Assembly: GCA_021829515.1 (NCBI GenBank)
Contig: JAKBPM010000012.1
Span: 1-26,757, forward strand
Reading direction: 5' to 3'
DNA: 26,757 bases
Origin: Nitrospirota bacterium
GTDB lineage: Bacteria; Nitrospirota_A; Leptospirillia; Leptospirillales; Leptospirillaceae
In this document: piece after piece, positions 13,422-21,698 of the stretch
Layout: each line of letters begins with the position of its first letter
Numbering within the stretch: position 1 is the stretch's first letter
Program-made: the position numbers and the translations under genes
Notes under the pieces: generated by a model
Seen by the model: only the letters and a program-made list of their open reading frames with translations
What the model was told of the DNA's origin: nothing
The model's database searches: none

Positions 13422-15460
13422 TAGCGCATCCTGAAAGCTAGGTAGGGAGTTTTAGCCCTGAAAAATGAGGCATAGCGTTCCGCTTGGAGATCAATCGCCC
13501 GGCGATAATCTGTTTTAGCGCGGGTTGATGGATGGATAAAGGCTCGGTTCATGCAGGCTTCAAACTCTGAAACAATCATTCTCCTGAGATCAGAAGAGAG
13601 TTGACAGATTTCAGACTCTTCGGTTTTGGTGAAATATTCAGGGAGAATCTTGCCCTCGCAAAAAAGCGCTAGAACCATTCTGTCGACCACCGGAGACCGA
13701 AATTCCTCCATAAGGTCAGAGGCGAGGGCAGGGTGTCCGGGGCGTTGAGCATGATAGATCCCGATATAAGGGGAAAGTCCCTTGCGCCTGAGTGCGCCAA
13801 GAACATTTTGATAGAGAAATCCGTACCCATAGGAGAGAACGGCATTGACAGGATCGGGAGGTGGTCGACGTTCCCGACCACTCCACGTCCATTGTGCTGG
13901 AAGAAATTGTCCAAATCCCTGAAAAAAATGACGCGCTGCACTGCCCTCGATACCTCGCAGAATGTCGACATCGGTCGCATTCATCGCATTCTTCGATAAT
14001 CGTTTCAGAAGGGAATCAGTTTCATGGAGGTCAGAAATTTGCCGGCGCATGTTGAATTGGCGCAGAACCTCCCTGCTATTAGCGATTTTGGCAGAAACAA
14101 GTGACTTGGCAAGAGCAAGAGCCGCCTCAGGTTCTTCAAGAATCTTTACCTGGGAGGCAAGAAGAGAGAGTTGTCGGCCGGACAAATCATCGACTCTGAG
14201 ATCGCAATTTCCAGGAAGCGTGGAGAAAAAGATATCGGTTCCAGTTTCTCGACAGGCCCGAGCAAGGGAGGCGGAGAGGATTTGGTTCCCTTGAAGAACA
14301 ATGGTATCAATCTGGTGAAGGGGGATTGTCCGAACCTCCGCCCCTTTATGGCGGATGATGATCCGATTGTTGCGCAATCCGATGAAAGCTCCTTGCTCCA
14401 GAATATAAAGAGTCCTGCGAAGGGAAGGGTGATCAGCTCCATTAAAATTCTCTTCATCAATCAAGACTGGGGAGACAGAAGGGTCTTTCTTCTTGGAATC
14501 AGTTGAGTCTGTGTGGAAACTTTGGTCTGGGGGAGGGATCTTTTTGTTTTTTGCCGGAAGGTCCTTTGATTGAAAAATATCGAGATTGATGGTCTCTGAT
14601 TGAATCTCTTCCCCAATAAAATCCGTTCCAAGAAACCGAAATCCCTCATCAAAAGAGGTAATTCTTGTTTTTTCCGGCTCGATCTTGAGTGAGAGATAGC
14701 TTAAAACATCTTCGCTGAGATGAAGGGCTTGAACAGCCTCCGGACGGGTTTTACAAAGCACGATAAAGTCATCCGCAAAACGGATAACCCTGTAATGCTC
14801 TCTCAGAAGCGCTTGGTCGAGCTCTGTCAGATAGAGGTTCGCTAACAGGGGGGAAATAGGAGATCCCTGGGGGATTCCCTTGGAAGGTATATGTTGTGCC
14901 TGCCCGTCCTTAATCGGAGCGCACAGCCAAGAGGTAATCAAATCGCTAACTGAAGAGTCGTGAAGAATAGAGTCCAGCTTAAAAAGAAGCTGAGGATGCG
15001 GTATTTCATCAAAAAAATGTTGAATGTCAGCATCCACAACCCACTGATAACCTTTTTCTCGGTATTCAATGATGCGCGATAAGGCCATCTGCAAAGAGCG
15101 CGCAGGCCGATAGGCATAGCTACAGTCCTCGAAATGCTTTTCGAAAATGGGCGTGAGAACCTGGGAGAGGGCTGTTTGAAGAACCCTGTCACGGACGGTT
15201 GGAATTCCCAGTCCTCGAGGTGTTTTTCCCGGACGATCAATCCAAATACGGAGGACCGGGTCGGGAACATAGGTGCCACACCTCAATGACTGGACAAGCT
15301 CCATAAGGTTGGTAAAAGCTTTTTCCCCATAACGTTCGACCGTCACACCGTCAACTCCCGGACTTCCAGCATTTTGGTGTACGTGGCTCCAAGCCAGCAA
15401 AAGATTGCTGTCAGAGAGGAGCGACTCGATCAGAGCGCTCAGATTTGTCGAAACATTCAA
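13421..15460 (-). CDS. Reverse transcriptase-Cas1 fusion
   Basis: A 679-residue fusion. Residues 1-285 are a group II intron-like reverse transcriptase: SYAYRPARS (114-122), VVDADIQHFFDEIP with metal Asp D145, GIPQGSPISPLLANLYL (195-211), and FADD (228-231) replacing YADD. A low-complexity linker (about 285-345) joins Cas1. Cas1 starts near LYILEQGAFIG (351) and keeps its metal ligands: E505 in GIEG, H570 in GIYH and D582 in ASDLMEEFR. All catalytic positions look intact. Related RT-Cas1 proteins can acquire spacers from RNA. No Cas6 domain is fused in front; cas6 is separate downstream. The TTG start overlaps the Card1 stop (TTGA), with GGGAGAG upstream, and the stop shares a base with cas2. 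Confidence 0.94.
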   Translation of the reverse strand: MNVSTNLSALIESLLSDSNLLLAWSHVHQNAGSPGVDGVTVERYGEKAFTNLMELVQSLRCGTYVPDPVLRIWIDRPGKTPRGLGIPTVRDRVLQTALSQVLTPIFEKHFEDCSYAYRPARSLQMALSRIIEYREKGYQWVVDADIQHFFDEIPHPQLLFKLDSILHDSSVSDLITSWLCAPIKDGQAQHIPSKGIPQGSPISPLLANLYLTELDQALLREHYRVIRFADDFIVLCKTRPEAVQALHLSEDVLSYLSLKIEPEKTRITSFDEGFRFLGTDFIGEEIQSETINLDIFQSKDLPAKNKKIPPPDQSFHTDSTDSKKKDPSVSPVLIDEENFNGADHPSLRRTLYILEQGAFIGLRNNRIIIRHKGAEVRTIPLHQIDTIVLQGNQILSASLARACRETGTDIFFSTLPGNCDLRVDDLSGRQLSLLASQVKILEEPEAALALAKSLVSAKIANSREVLRQFNMRRQISDLHETDSLLKRLSKNAMNATDVDILRGIEGSAARHFFQGFGQFLPAQWTWSGRERRPPPDPVNAVLSYGYGFLYQNVLGALRRKGLSPYIGIYHAQRPGHPALASDLMEEFRSPVVDRMVLALFCEGKILPEYFTKTEESEICQLSSDLRRMIVSEFEACMNRAFIHPSTRAKTDYRRAIDLQAERYASFFRAKTPYLAFRMR

Positions 15461-16599
15461 TGAGACTCTCCCAATGCTTGCTTAAGGTAAGATTGAAGCT
15501 TTTGGAGTTCATTGGGACCTAGAAGCTTGATCGAGAGATTCCTCGCCCGTTCAATCAACCCTTCCGAAGGTGTTTGCGCCGTGACAATAATGGTTTGTGC
15601 AAGTCTTCCACCAACAGCCTGGCGCAGTGTTTCCGCCTTGTAGGCAATATCTGTGGCATTATTATTTTCGCTGTACTTTCCTTCGAGATTGCCAGTTTTG
15701 CACTCAACGATCGCAAGCTTATTCTGATGACAGACGACAAGATCAAATTCATTCTCAACATGGTTTGTTTGGCTTTGAACCTTCACATTGCTTTTGACAT
15801 CAAAAAATTTTCCATCAGCTTGAAGATAAGCGTACTCTTCAAGCCATCCGCCATTAAGGAAGTAGCGAGCGGAGTCATCGACAAACTCAAATTCTTTCTG
15901 CCTTATTTCCCAGCGTATTAGGTTGTGCGTTACCAACTTCAACAAAGCTGGAACCCAGTTGCCATGAGGAATCTGCCGAAAAGTTAAAATCTCTTTGTGA
16001 GCCATAAAGTTGAAGGAGCTAAAAAGGGATCCAAGAGTGGAAGCCTGTTGAGCAAGATACTGGGTGAGGTCTTTTCGTGAAAGTGTGTTTTTTCTCCACT
16101 CCTCGTGATCGGATGAAGAACTGATAAATTCGAATCCCTGGATTGATAAGTAGGTTGGCACATTGAGAACATTTTCTAAAGGAGTTGGAGGGACGGGAGG
16201 AGCAATTCCTTCTTTAAGCATCTCGATTCTATTGTGAGTTGTGTCGGTATAAATAATTCTGCACTTTTCTTCGCGAAAAGCCTCCCAGAATCCAAGGCTC
16301 ATAATCTTGTTTCCCCCGGTAAGGTTCAAAACAATGTCCTCACCGGGATAGTCCCGCTTGAGACGAATGAGCAGCTCACTAGCCCATGCCCTGACATCAG
16401 AAAGAATGGCATCGGGAGCATTAACTTCATTTTTAACATTAATATTATGTCTCCCGAAGGAGGCGATTAGTTTTTTGTCAAGCTCCTTTTTGACAACCAT
16501 ATCCGTGCAAACCGCCACGACGGCTTTGGGTTTGTAAAAAAAAACAGGAATAGCATTGGCCAAGGGTTCCTGCGAGACAAGGATGACATGAATGCTCAA
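15457..16599 (-). CDS. Card1/Can2-like CARF nuclease (DUF1887 type)
   Basis: A 380-residue two-domain protein. The CARF half (about 1-145) has VILVSQEPLANAIPVFF and the ligand motif IVLNLTGGNKIMSLGFW (89-105). The C-terminal half is a PD-(D/E)xK nuclease: NGGWLEEY (249-256), NEFDLVVC with D286, and LAIVECK with E299 and K301. Card1/Can2 proteins of this layout are switched on by cyclic tetra-adenylate and cut nucleic acids, so this is the likely nuclease output of the Cas10 GGDD. The start is TTG at 16599 with AAGGAG five bases upstream. The stop overlaps RT-Cas1, so effector and adaptation genes share a transcript. A linker with helical character separates the domains, as usual. Confidence 0.9.
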   Translation of the reverse strand: MSIHVILVSQEPLANAIPVFFYKPKAVVAVCTDMVVKKELDKKLIASFGRHNINVKNEVNAPDAILSDVRAWASELLIRLKRDYPGEDIVLNLTGGNKIMSLGFWEAFREEKCRIIYTDTTHNRIEMLKEGIAPPVPPTPLENVLNVPTYLSIQGFEFISSSSDHEEWRKNTLSRKDLTQYLAQQASTLGSLFSSFNFMAHKEILTFRQIPHGNWVPALLKLVTHNLIRWEIRQKEFEFVDDSARYFLNGGWLEEYAYLQADGKFFDVKSNVKVQSQTNHVENEFDLVVCHQNKLAIVECKTGNLEGKYSENNNATDIAYKAETLRQAVGGRLAQTIIVTAQTPSEGLIERARNLSIKLLGPNELQKLQSYLKQALGESH

Positions 16600-16703
16600 G
16601 AAATCTCCTTATCTATCTGCAGCTCGATGATAAACGCCCTCGCATCAAGCATCCTGTTCGTCTACTGATCAAATCTCCTCCATCTTGATAGGTAAAAAGT
16701 AGA

Positions 16704-18158
16704 TTACAGTTCTACCTTAGTAATAAAGTTAAGGCATTTAAGAGGGATTTTTGAGTTCTTCCCATTATTTTTATATTCTTCTATGGAATCTTTCGAAAGC
16801 TGAATAGACATATCGTTTGTCAGCGTCAGCATGGAGAAAACAACAGAAGTTTCCTTTGTCCCTGAAGTAATATCGATCACGATTTCCGACTCTTTGATTT
16901 TATGCTCTTCTTTGATCTTTTCGATGGTCTTACTAATTGATTGAGCAACATTGTGCAGTGATTCCAAGTTGTTAAAATTTGTGGCGAAGTGAATGATCTG
17001 AAGATCCTTTTGAAGGAATTCATTTTCCTTGTATTTATTTATTATCTTTTCGAATTCGGGGTACTGATAAACACTATCATCCCATGTTATTTTTCTTATA
17101 ATTTTTTTACCGTCTTCGGATTTTTGAAAAGCACAGCGGTTTGGAGGAAGTGAGTATTGAGATAGATCCCCCTTGTTTTTTCTGATTTCTGCTTCGAGTC
17201 TTTCCGCTTCAGGCTTGATATTTTCCACTTCAGACTTGAGTTTTTTCGCTGCAGACTTGAGGTTTTCATCTGCAGACTTGAGGTTTTCATCTGAAAACTT
17301 GAGTTTTCCAGCTGAAAACTTGAGGTTTTCCGCTGCAGACTTGAGGTTTTCAGCTGCAGACTTGAGGTTTTCATCTGAAAACTTGAGTTTTCCAGCTGAA
17401 AACTTGAGGTTTTCCGCTGCAGACTTGAGGTTTTCAGCTGCAGACTTGAGGTTTTCAGATTCAGACTTGAGGTTTTCCGCTGCAGACTTGAGTTTTTCCT
17501 CTGCAGACTTGAGTTTTTCCTCTGCAGACTTGAGAATTTTTTCGTCAAATGAGCTGACTACGATAAGAAACTTTAAACTATCAGCATATACATCGAGAGG
17601 AATAAGATTCATAAGCCAGTTTATCTTTGCTATTTTACATTTATTATTAACGATTTCAGTAATATCTTTATGCAAAGATTTTTCCCCTAATTCGTACGGC
17701 TGATCATAATCGTCCTTATCTCCAAGACTTATATGATTTATTTTGTTATCAAAAATGCGATAATCCTGCGGTAAACTGGAAAGACACATTACAAGCAATT
17801 TTATTTTTGCCGTGTCTTTTGTATAAAGATGGATGATATCTTCGCTTAGCTCACGGGAGAGAAATTTTAATAGAAATCCTAAACTTATGACTGAGAGGAC
17901 CATAATGAATAAACTGGGCAACTCTTCGCCGTTTAAATAAAAATCTTTCCACTCATGAAAGGGTCTTTCTCCAACAATCGCCTCAACGGTAATGTCAATA
18001 AAAATTAATGTTAAACCAACAACATACATTTTATGTTTAATCATTGAATACTTAAATGTTTTGAGGAATTTAAGCTTGTTGTTTTCCACATTTATCACAA
18101 AACCCAAGATAAGCGCGAAAAAGAACAAGAAGATAGCAACATGAGTTTCAGATATCAT
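16704..18158 (-). CDS. Membrane-anchored CARF-like protein with heptad-repeat coiled coil
   Basis: A 484-residue protein I cannot place in a named family. Three hydrophobic helices lie at about 7-24, 44-62 and 82-100. A soluble part begins with a strand IKLLVMCLSSLPQDY (119-133); LKFLIVVSS (195-203) looks like a second strand. Residues 206-327 are about 17 heptads of the ENLKSAA type, a long coiled coil. After it comes EIVIDITSGTKETS (425-438), which mirrors the CARF ligand motif seen in Card1 here (NLTGGNK). I infer a CARF-like domain split by the coiled coil and tied to the membrane. Known membrane CARF effectors such as Cam1 depolarise cells on cyclic tetra-adenylate; this one differs in layout. 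GGAG precedes the ATG. It lies upstream of Card1 on the same strand and is visibly AT-richer, suggesting separate origin. Confidence 0.7.
   Translation of the reverse strand: MISETHVAIFLFFFALILGFVINVENNKLKFLKTFKYSMIKHKMYVVGLTLIFIDITVEAIVGERPFHEWKDFYLNGEELPSLFIMVLSVISLGFLLKFLSRELSEDIIHLYTKDTAKIKLLVMCLSSLPQDYRIFDNKINHISLGDKDDYDQPYELGEKSLHKDITEIVNNKCKIAKINWLMNLIPLDVYADSLKFLIVVSSFDEKILKSAEEKLKSAEEKLKSAAENLKSESENLKSAAENLKSAAENLKFSAGKLKFSDENLKSAAENLKSAAENLKFSAGKLKFSDENLKSADENLKSAAKKLKSEVENIKPEAERLEAEIRKNKGDLSQYSLPPNRCAFQKSEDGKKIIRKITWDDSVYQYPEFEKIINKYKENEFLQKDLQIIHFATNFNNLESLHNVAQSISKTIEKIKEEHKIKESEIVIDITSGTKETSVVFSMLTLTNDMSIQLSKDSIEEYKNNGKNSKIPLKCLNFITKVEL
17232..17543 (-). repeat. 21-bp coding tandem repeats with an exact 84-bp duplication
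   Basis: A tandem array of 21-bp units (each one heptad, often ending CTTGAGGTTTTC on the plus strand) inside the membrane CARF-like gene. Units of four heptads form a higher-order repeat: 17271-17354 and 17355-17438 look identical over 84 bp. Because every unit is a multiple of three, gain or loss of copies changes coiled-coil length without breaking the frame. The other strands also stay open here, which produces false ORFs. Confidence 0.9.
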
Positions 18159-18195
18159 GAATATTCTCCATTTTCGTAGGCGTGGTTTTGACCTG

Positions 18196-18567
18196 TCATC
18201 TCAGCATGACAAGTCGAGTGACCGCTTTGATCTGGCCTTTGTCATCTCTAATGGCCGTGTCTCCGGTATCTGGTGCCGCAATCACCGCATGAGAGGGAAT
18301 CATGGCCGAATGGCTTTCCAGTCCTGAAAGAACAAGACTGGACACCAAATAGATATGATCAGCCGCTAATTCAATTCCGAAATTGACTGGTCCCCATCGT
18401 CGATGGATGGCGGGGATCCCTTGAATATCTGGACGCGATTCCTCGATCGCAGAGACTCGGGCGACAATACCTGAGGGAGGGATAGTCGTCTCCTTCCCAT
18501 CCGAACTTCTTAAAACAATGGCATGAGGGGTAAGATTAACGAAAGAATTAAAAGAATCGCCCACCAT
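18196..18567 (-). CDS. Small NLTPHAIV-type protein, phage or mobile-element associated
   Basis: A 123-residue protein starting FNSFVNLTPHAIVLRSSDG, then TTIPPSGIVARVS, YLVSSLVLSGLESH and APDTGDTAIRDDKGQIKAVTRL. Short proteins beginning with NLTPHxI and ending with an (A)PD/GT...RD..G pattern occur in phages and mobile DNA and are annotated hypothetical; I know of no defined function. AAGGAGGG lies four bases before the ATG. It is 37 nt upstream of the membrane CARF-like gene on the same strand and could share its transcript. No membrane segment or catalytic motif is visible. Confidence 0.7.
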   Translation of the reverse strand: MVGDSFNSFVNLTPHAIVLRSSDGKETTIPPSGIVARVSAIEESRPDIQGIPAIHRRWGPVNFGIELAADHIYLVSSLVLSGLESHSAMIPSHAVIAAPDTGDTAIRDDKGQIKAVTRLVMLR

Positions 18568-18655
18568 TTACCCTCCTTGAAAGAAGTCTTCATTATTATC
18601 TAGAAGTTCTTCAACAACCTCTTTTTTTATTAAAAATAACTTATCTTAATAATTC

Positions 18656-19471
18656 TTATAATTCAATGATCCGCTCCGGATCGAAATCCAGGTTTTTTTC
18701 AAATGGATACCCGGCGGGATTGCAAAGGATTCTGGTTTTCCCAATCAGGTAATCTGATGAGTTATGGCAATGTCCATGAATCCACGCTTCTGGCGCGGAC
18801 TCTCCAAGTCCGACAATATAATCATCAAGTCGGTTACAGAAAGCTCCTGTCACCGGAGAGTCCGAATAGGTGGGATCATTGGACAGGATTGAAGGGCTAT
18901 GATGCGTGACGACAACCGTTTTACCAGGGAAAGGAGTTGAAAGTTCCGTTTTAAGCCATTCCAGAGATTCCAAATGTCGGCTTCGAACGTCTTCCCACTT
19001 TAGGTCCAGATTCGGAGTTCGCGGAGAACCGGATTTGCTCCAATGAATGTACTTAAAATCCGCAAGTCCATCCACTCCCTCCTCCCATGGATCGGAGATC
19101 GATCGTCCTTCACTGGCGGGGCCCTGACTACCATCAAAAAAATCTGTCCATAAGGAACCCCCGAGAATCCTGATTCCGAAAATGACAATGGAATCATTTT
19201 CCAGAACATGGACCGAGGGAAAATTTTGGAACGCATGCTGGTACAGACCAACTCCCTGATCCCAGGTCACATGATAGAACTCGTGATTTCCCAGAACGAC
19301 AATGACCGGTCCGGGAAAGGCTAGTTTTTCAACTGTGCTTGCCAGTTCCCGGGGGGTACCTGCGATGTCTCCGGCCAGGATGAGGATATCGGACTTTCCG
19401 ACAACATTGTTTCTTCGGAGAGGCCGTTGATCAAACTCGGTATGCAAATCAGAGGCAAACTGGATTTTCAT
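18656..19471 (-). CDS. Calcineurin-like metallophosphoesterase
   Basis: A 271-residue metallophosphoesterase with all the expected metal motifs: D8-L-H10, GDIAG with D35, GNHE (61-64), VVVTHHSP and the terminal IHGHCH. No signal peptide is seen, so it should be cytoplasmic. The family covers phosphodiesterases acting on nucleotides, nucleic acids or proteins; the substrate cannot be told from sequence. Its nearness to a cyclic-oligoadenylate system invites the idea of a signal-degrading phosphodiesterase, but nothing in the sequence requires it. GGAG precedes the ATG. About 90 nt separate it from the next gene, and the 235 nt upstream of it look non-coding and could hold its promoter. Confidence 0.88.
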   Translation of the reverse strand: MKIQFASDLHTEFDQRPLRRNNVVGKSDILILAGDIAGTPRELASTVEKLAFPGPVIVVLGNHEFYHVTWDQGVGLYQHAFQNFPSVHVLENDSIVIFGIRILGGSLWTDFFDGSQGPASEGRSISDPWEEGVDGLADFKYIHWSKSGSPRTPNLDLKWEDVRSRHLESLEWLKTELSTPFPGKTVVVTHHSPSILSNDPTYSDSPVTGAFCNRLDDYIVGLGESAPEAWIHGHCHNSSDYLIGKTRILCNPAGYPFEKNLDFDPERIIEL

Positions 19472-19706
19472 ATAAGATGACTCCTGCCAAGAGGGCGACT
19501 TCCGGAAATCGCAGGACGAAAGGAGATGGTCAGCCGATTTCCCGAAGTCAGACCAGGCTGTGCTTCCTTAATCGTTAAAAAAATTTCCCGAATTACAAAA
19601 ATTTTCCGCAATAGATCCTTACGGAAAGAGTTCTTTCATTATAAAAAACACAGATTATTACCTGCTCTCCGTTTTTTGGCTCTTTTTTTATTATGGTGGT
19701 TTGGCA

Positions 19707-20060
19707 TCAGTTGGACTCTTGTTCCATTTCGGCGATCGCACATGCCTTCATCCTTCTTGCCACTATGACACTCTCAAACACAGGGAACACCGTCAGAACC
19801 ATAAGAATCAATGGAGCATAGTATTTTAACTGAGATTGAACGAGGATGCCTGAAACATAAAACCATGCCATGAAAATGATCCCGCAGAAAAGCAGTCCTT
19901 TACGCCACTGCCCGTTGTAGACCTGCCCAAGTCCTGGAAACAGGAGCGCGAGAAAAAAAGCAACAATGGGTTTTTTGATGCCCGGTGGAGTCGAGGTGCG
20001 CTGCTGTAGGCTCCGACGCGCCAGAACTCCCAGTATGTATCCAGTCCAAAAGTTCGACAT
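19707..20060 (-). CDS. TM2-like small membrane protein
   Basis: A 117-residue membrane protein. After a hydrophilic N-terminus it has IVAFFLALLFPGLGQVYNGQW (about 32-52), the FPGLGQ.YNG pattern common to TM2-like small membrane proteins. Two further hydrophobic helices follow (about 56-75 and 80-102) and a short acidic tail. GGGGAGG lies five bases before the ATG. Function is unknown; it is chromosomal rather than CRISPR-like in style and lies on the same strand as its neighbours. Confidence 0.75.
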   Translation of the reverse strand: MSNFWTGYILGVLARRSLQQRTSTPPGIKKPIVAFFLALLFPGLGQVYNGQWRKGLLFCGIIFMAWFYVSGILVQSQLKYYAPLILMVLTVFPVFESVIVARRMKACAIAEMEQESN

Positions 20061-20289
20061 TCTGACCTCCCCGATTTTGCCTTACCACATTACAACTCAA
20101 ACAAAAAAATAAACCTCCCAAGTATCTGATGGGACAAAAGCCCGATGGGTCAGGCGACACTCCGCATGTAACGATTCTTGGGCAAACTCCCCATTTTTCC
20201 CTACACCTAGCCTCTTTTAATCCTTTAAAGTCTTGAAGGTTGGCATATACATCTCCCTCATTCAGCAGCTTGAGGTCCTGGGAGTCGGA

Positions 20290-21378
20290 TTAAAACTCCG
20301 TACTATGAAGAAGATCGTCAGACTGCGGATTTTTGAGATCGTTCAGCATGGGGATGAGGAGCGAACTAATCACGTCCGGGTTGTTTTCCGGCATATTGTA
20401 ATTCATGAAGCCGTTATGGTCTACGTGACCGGCATAGCTTGTATGGGCACGTTCAACGGTTTTATGTGTGGTCGCATCCTGGATCTTGAGTCGAGTATGA
20501 ACGTCCCACCCGAGCGTGCCGTATTCCATAAGCTTGAGAATTTTAATCGTCAGGATAAAGGCCGGTTTGATATAATCGTCCACCACCCGAAACCCTTCTG
20601 ATCGCAAAATTCTCTTCGCGTCTCGTTCGGCAACGCGATTCGGCATAACCGGGTTCACTCTCTCATGCTGTTCCTTTGCCGTCACCTGAAACGACACCGC
20701 GCGGCGAAGCTCCCGCATGTGGTCATCCGACACACGAGACACCTTGCGCTCCCCGGTTAAAAGATACCATCCCGCGTGATCCTCTTTGAGCTGGTTCAAA
20801 AGCCCGATGAGCTTTGTTGCCGCGCGGAATTTGACCAGGGAGGAATCCATGGGCGAATCCAACGTCGTGAACAGCTTTCCGATCTCGTGGGACTCAGACG
20901 TGATGGCAATCTCGTAAAGATCCTTCGTGTGGGCGGGGTTCACCGCCAAAAACACACAATAAGGATCGACATGCTTCACGATAAGCCCGCGAATCTGCTC
21001 CATACCCTGAATCCCCACTTGACTGTGCGTTGAGCGGCTCACTGTCATGTTCTGCCGATCAGTCGTCGAGGAATATTGCGATGTCACATTGACCCCAAGC
21101 TGCGTGACGAGCTCCTGCAACGCGACCTTCTGGGACTCTGCAAATCCTCCGCTGTCTCCTCCATCGCAGGACCACGCCCTAACGTACTTCGGAGAGGGGT
21201 ATCTATGCCGGAGCTCCCTCTTACGCTCTTGGCGAGAATTCTGCATTTCAACCGACGGAGAAATGGAAGCTTGCGGAGCGACTGACGGGACATGGGCAAC
21301 AGGAGGAGGTGAGGCGCAACCAGCAAGGAAGACGCCAAAGATCAGGGAAAGAGCGAGAAGTTTTTTCGTGGTTTTCAT
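20290..21378 (-). CDS. LPP20-like lipoprotein
   Basis: A 362-residue predicted lipoprotein. The signal peptide ends in the lipobox LAGC with lipidated Cys21. A Pro-rich linker follows, then RAWSCDGGDSGGFAESQKVALQELVTQLGVNV, where AxQ.AL.EL...L.V.V is typical of LPP20-like domains. The rest mixes strands and helices, with ILTIKILKL near the C-terminus resembling the second domain of CsgG/LpoB-like surface lipoproteins. It should sit in the cell envelope. The last gene in the window, 25745-26716, has the same plan, so they are paralogues. No link to CRISPR is evident. Confidence 0.8.
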   Translation of the reverse strand: MKTTKKLLALSLIFGVFLAGCASPPPVAHVPSVAPQASISPSVEMQNSRQERKRELRHRYPSPKYVRAWSCDGGDSGGFAESQKVALQELVTQLGVNVTSQYSSTTDRQNMTVSRSTHSQVGIQGMEQIRGLIVKHVDPYCVFLAVNPAHTKDLYEIAITSESHEIGKLFTTLDSPMDSSLVKFRAATKLIGLLNQLKEDHAGWYLLTGERKVSRVSDDHMRELRRAVSFQVTAKEQHERVNPVMPNRVAERDAKRILRSEGFRVVDDYIKPAFILTIKILKLMEYGTLGWDVHTRLKIQDATTHKTVERAHTSYAGHVDHNGFMNYNMPENNPDVISSLLIPMLNDLKNPQSDDLLHSTEF

Positions 21379-21698
21379 GTTCTCTCCTTCGTTGAAGCGA
21401 AACGGATACGAACTCAGCGTTAGTCCAGAGAGAGATCGAACAACCCAATACTGAATCTTAATTTTTCACCAGGTCGAAGTTTGGCATAAAGTTAAGATCC
21501 AGTCTTTTTACGGCCCACCCGCGGAAGAAAACCAGGGCGTAATTTCTGAGCACTAAAAACAACAAGCCCGAGGTGAGCGACCTGTTGATGCACTTGCCCC
21601 CCCTCTGTCACAAATGACTTCATCATGGGCAGAGGTCCTTGATGAAAATCCTTCTGTTATTGGAGAGGACGGGCACAGTGAATTTCTTCAAGCGACCT
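21379..21698. other. Intergenic stretch, nothing recognised
   Basis: About 320 bases between a lipoprotein start and the end of the Cas_NE0113 gene. I see no convincing gene, RNA or terminator. The lipoprotein promoter should be at the left end, just upstream of 21378 on the minus strand. A plus-strand ORF from 21614 runs into the tail of the CARF gene and looks like a shadow. Confidence 0.4.

Noticed and set aside
17096..17703. Long ORFs on the plus strand and in a second minus frame full of SSLQRK or DLRFSA repeats
   Set aside because: They arise because the 21-bp repeats lack stops in all these frames; only the frame of the membrane protein has a start site, membrane helices and a CARF-like motif.
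19526..19768. Plus-strand 80-aa ORF with one hydrophobic segment
   Set aside because: The AGGAG lies directly against the ATG, it is the only one on this strand in the region, and its end overlaps the TM2-like gene. Possible but unsupported.
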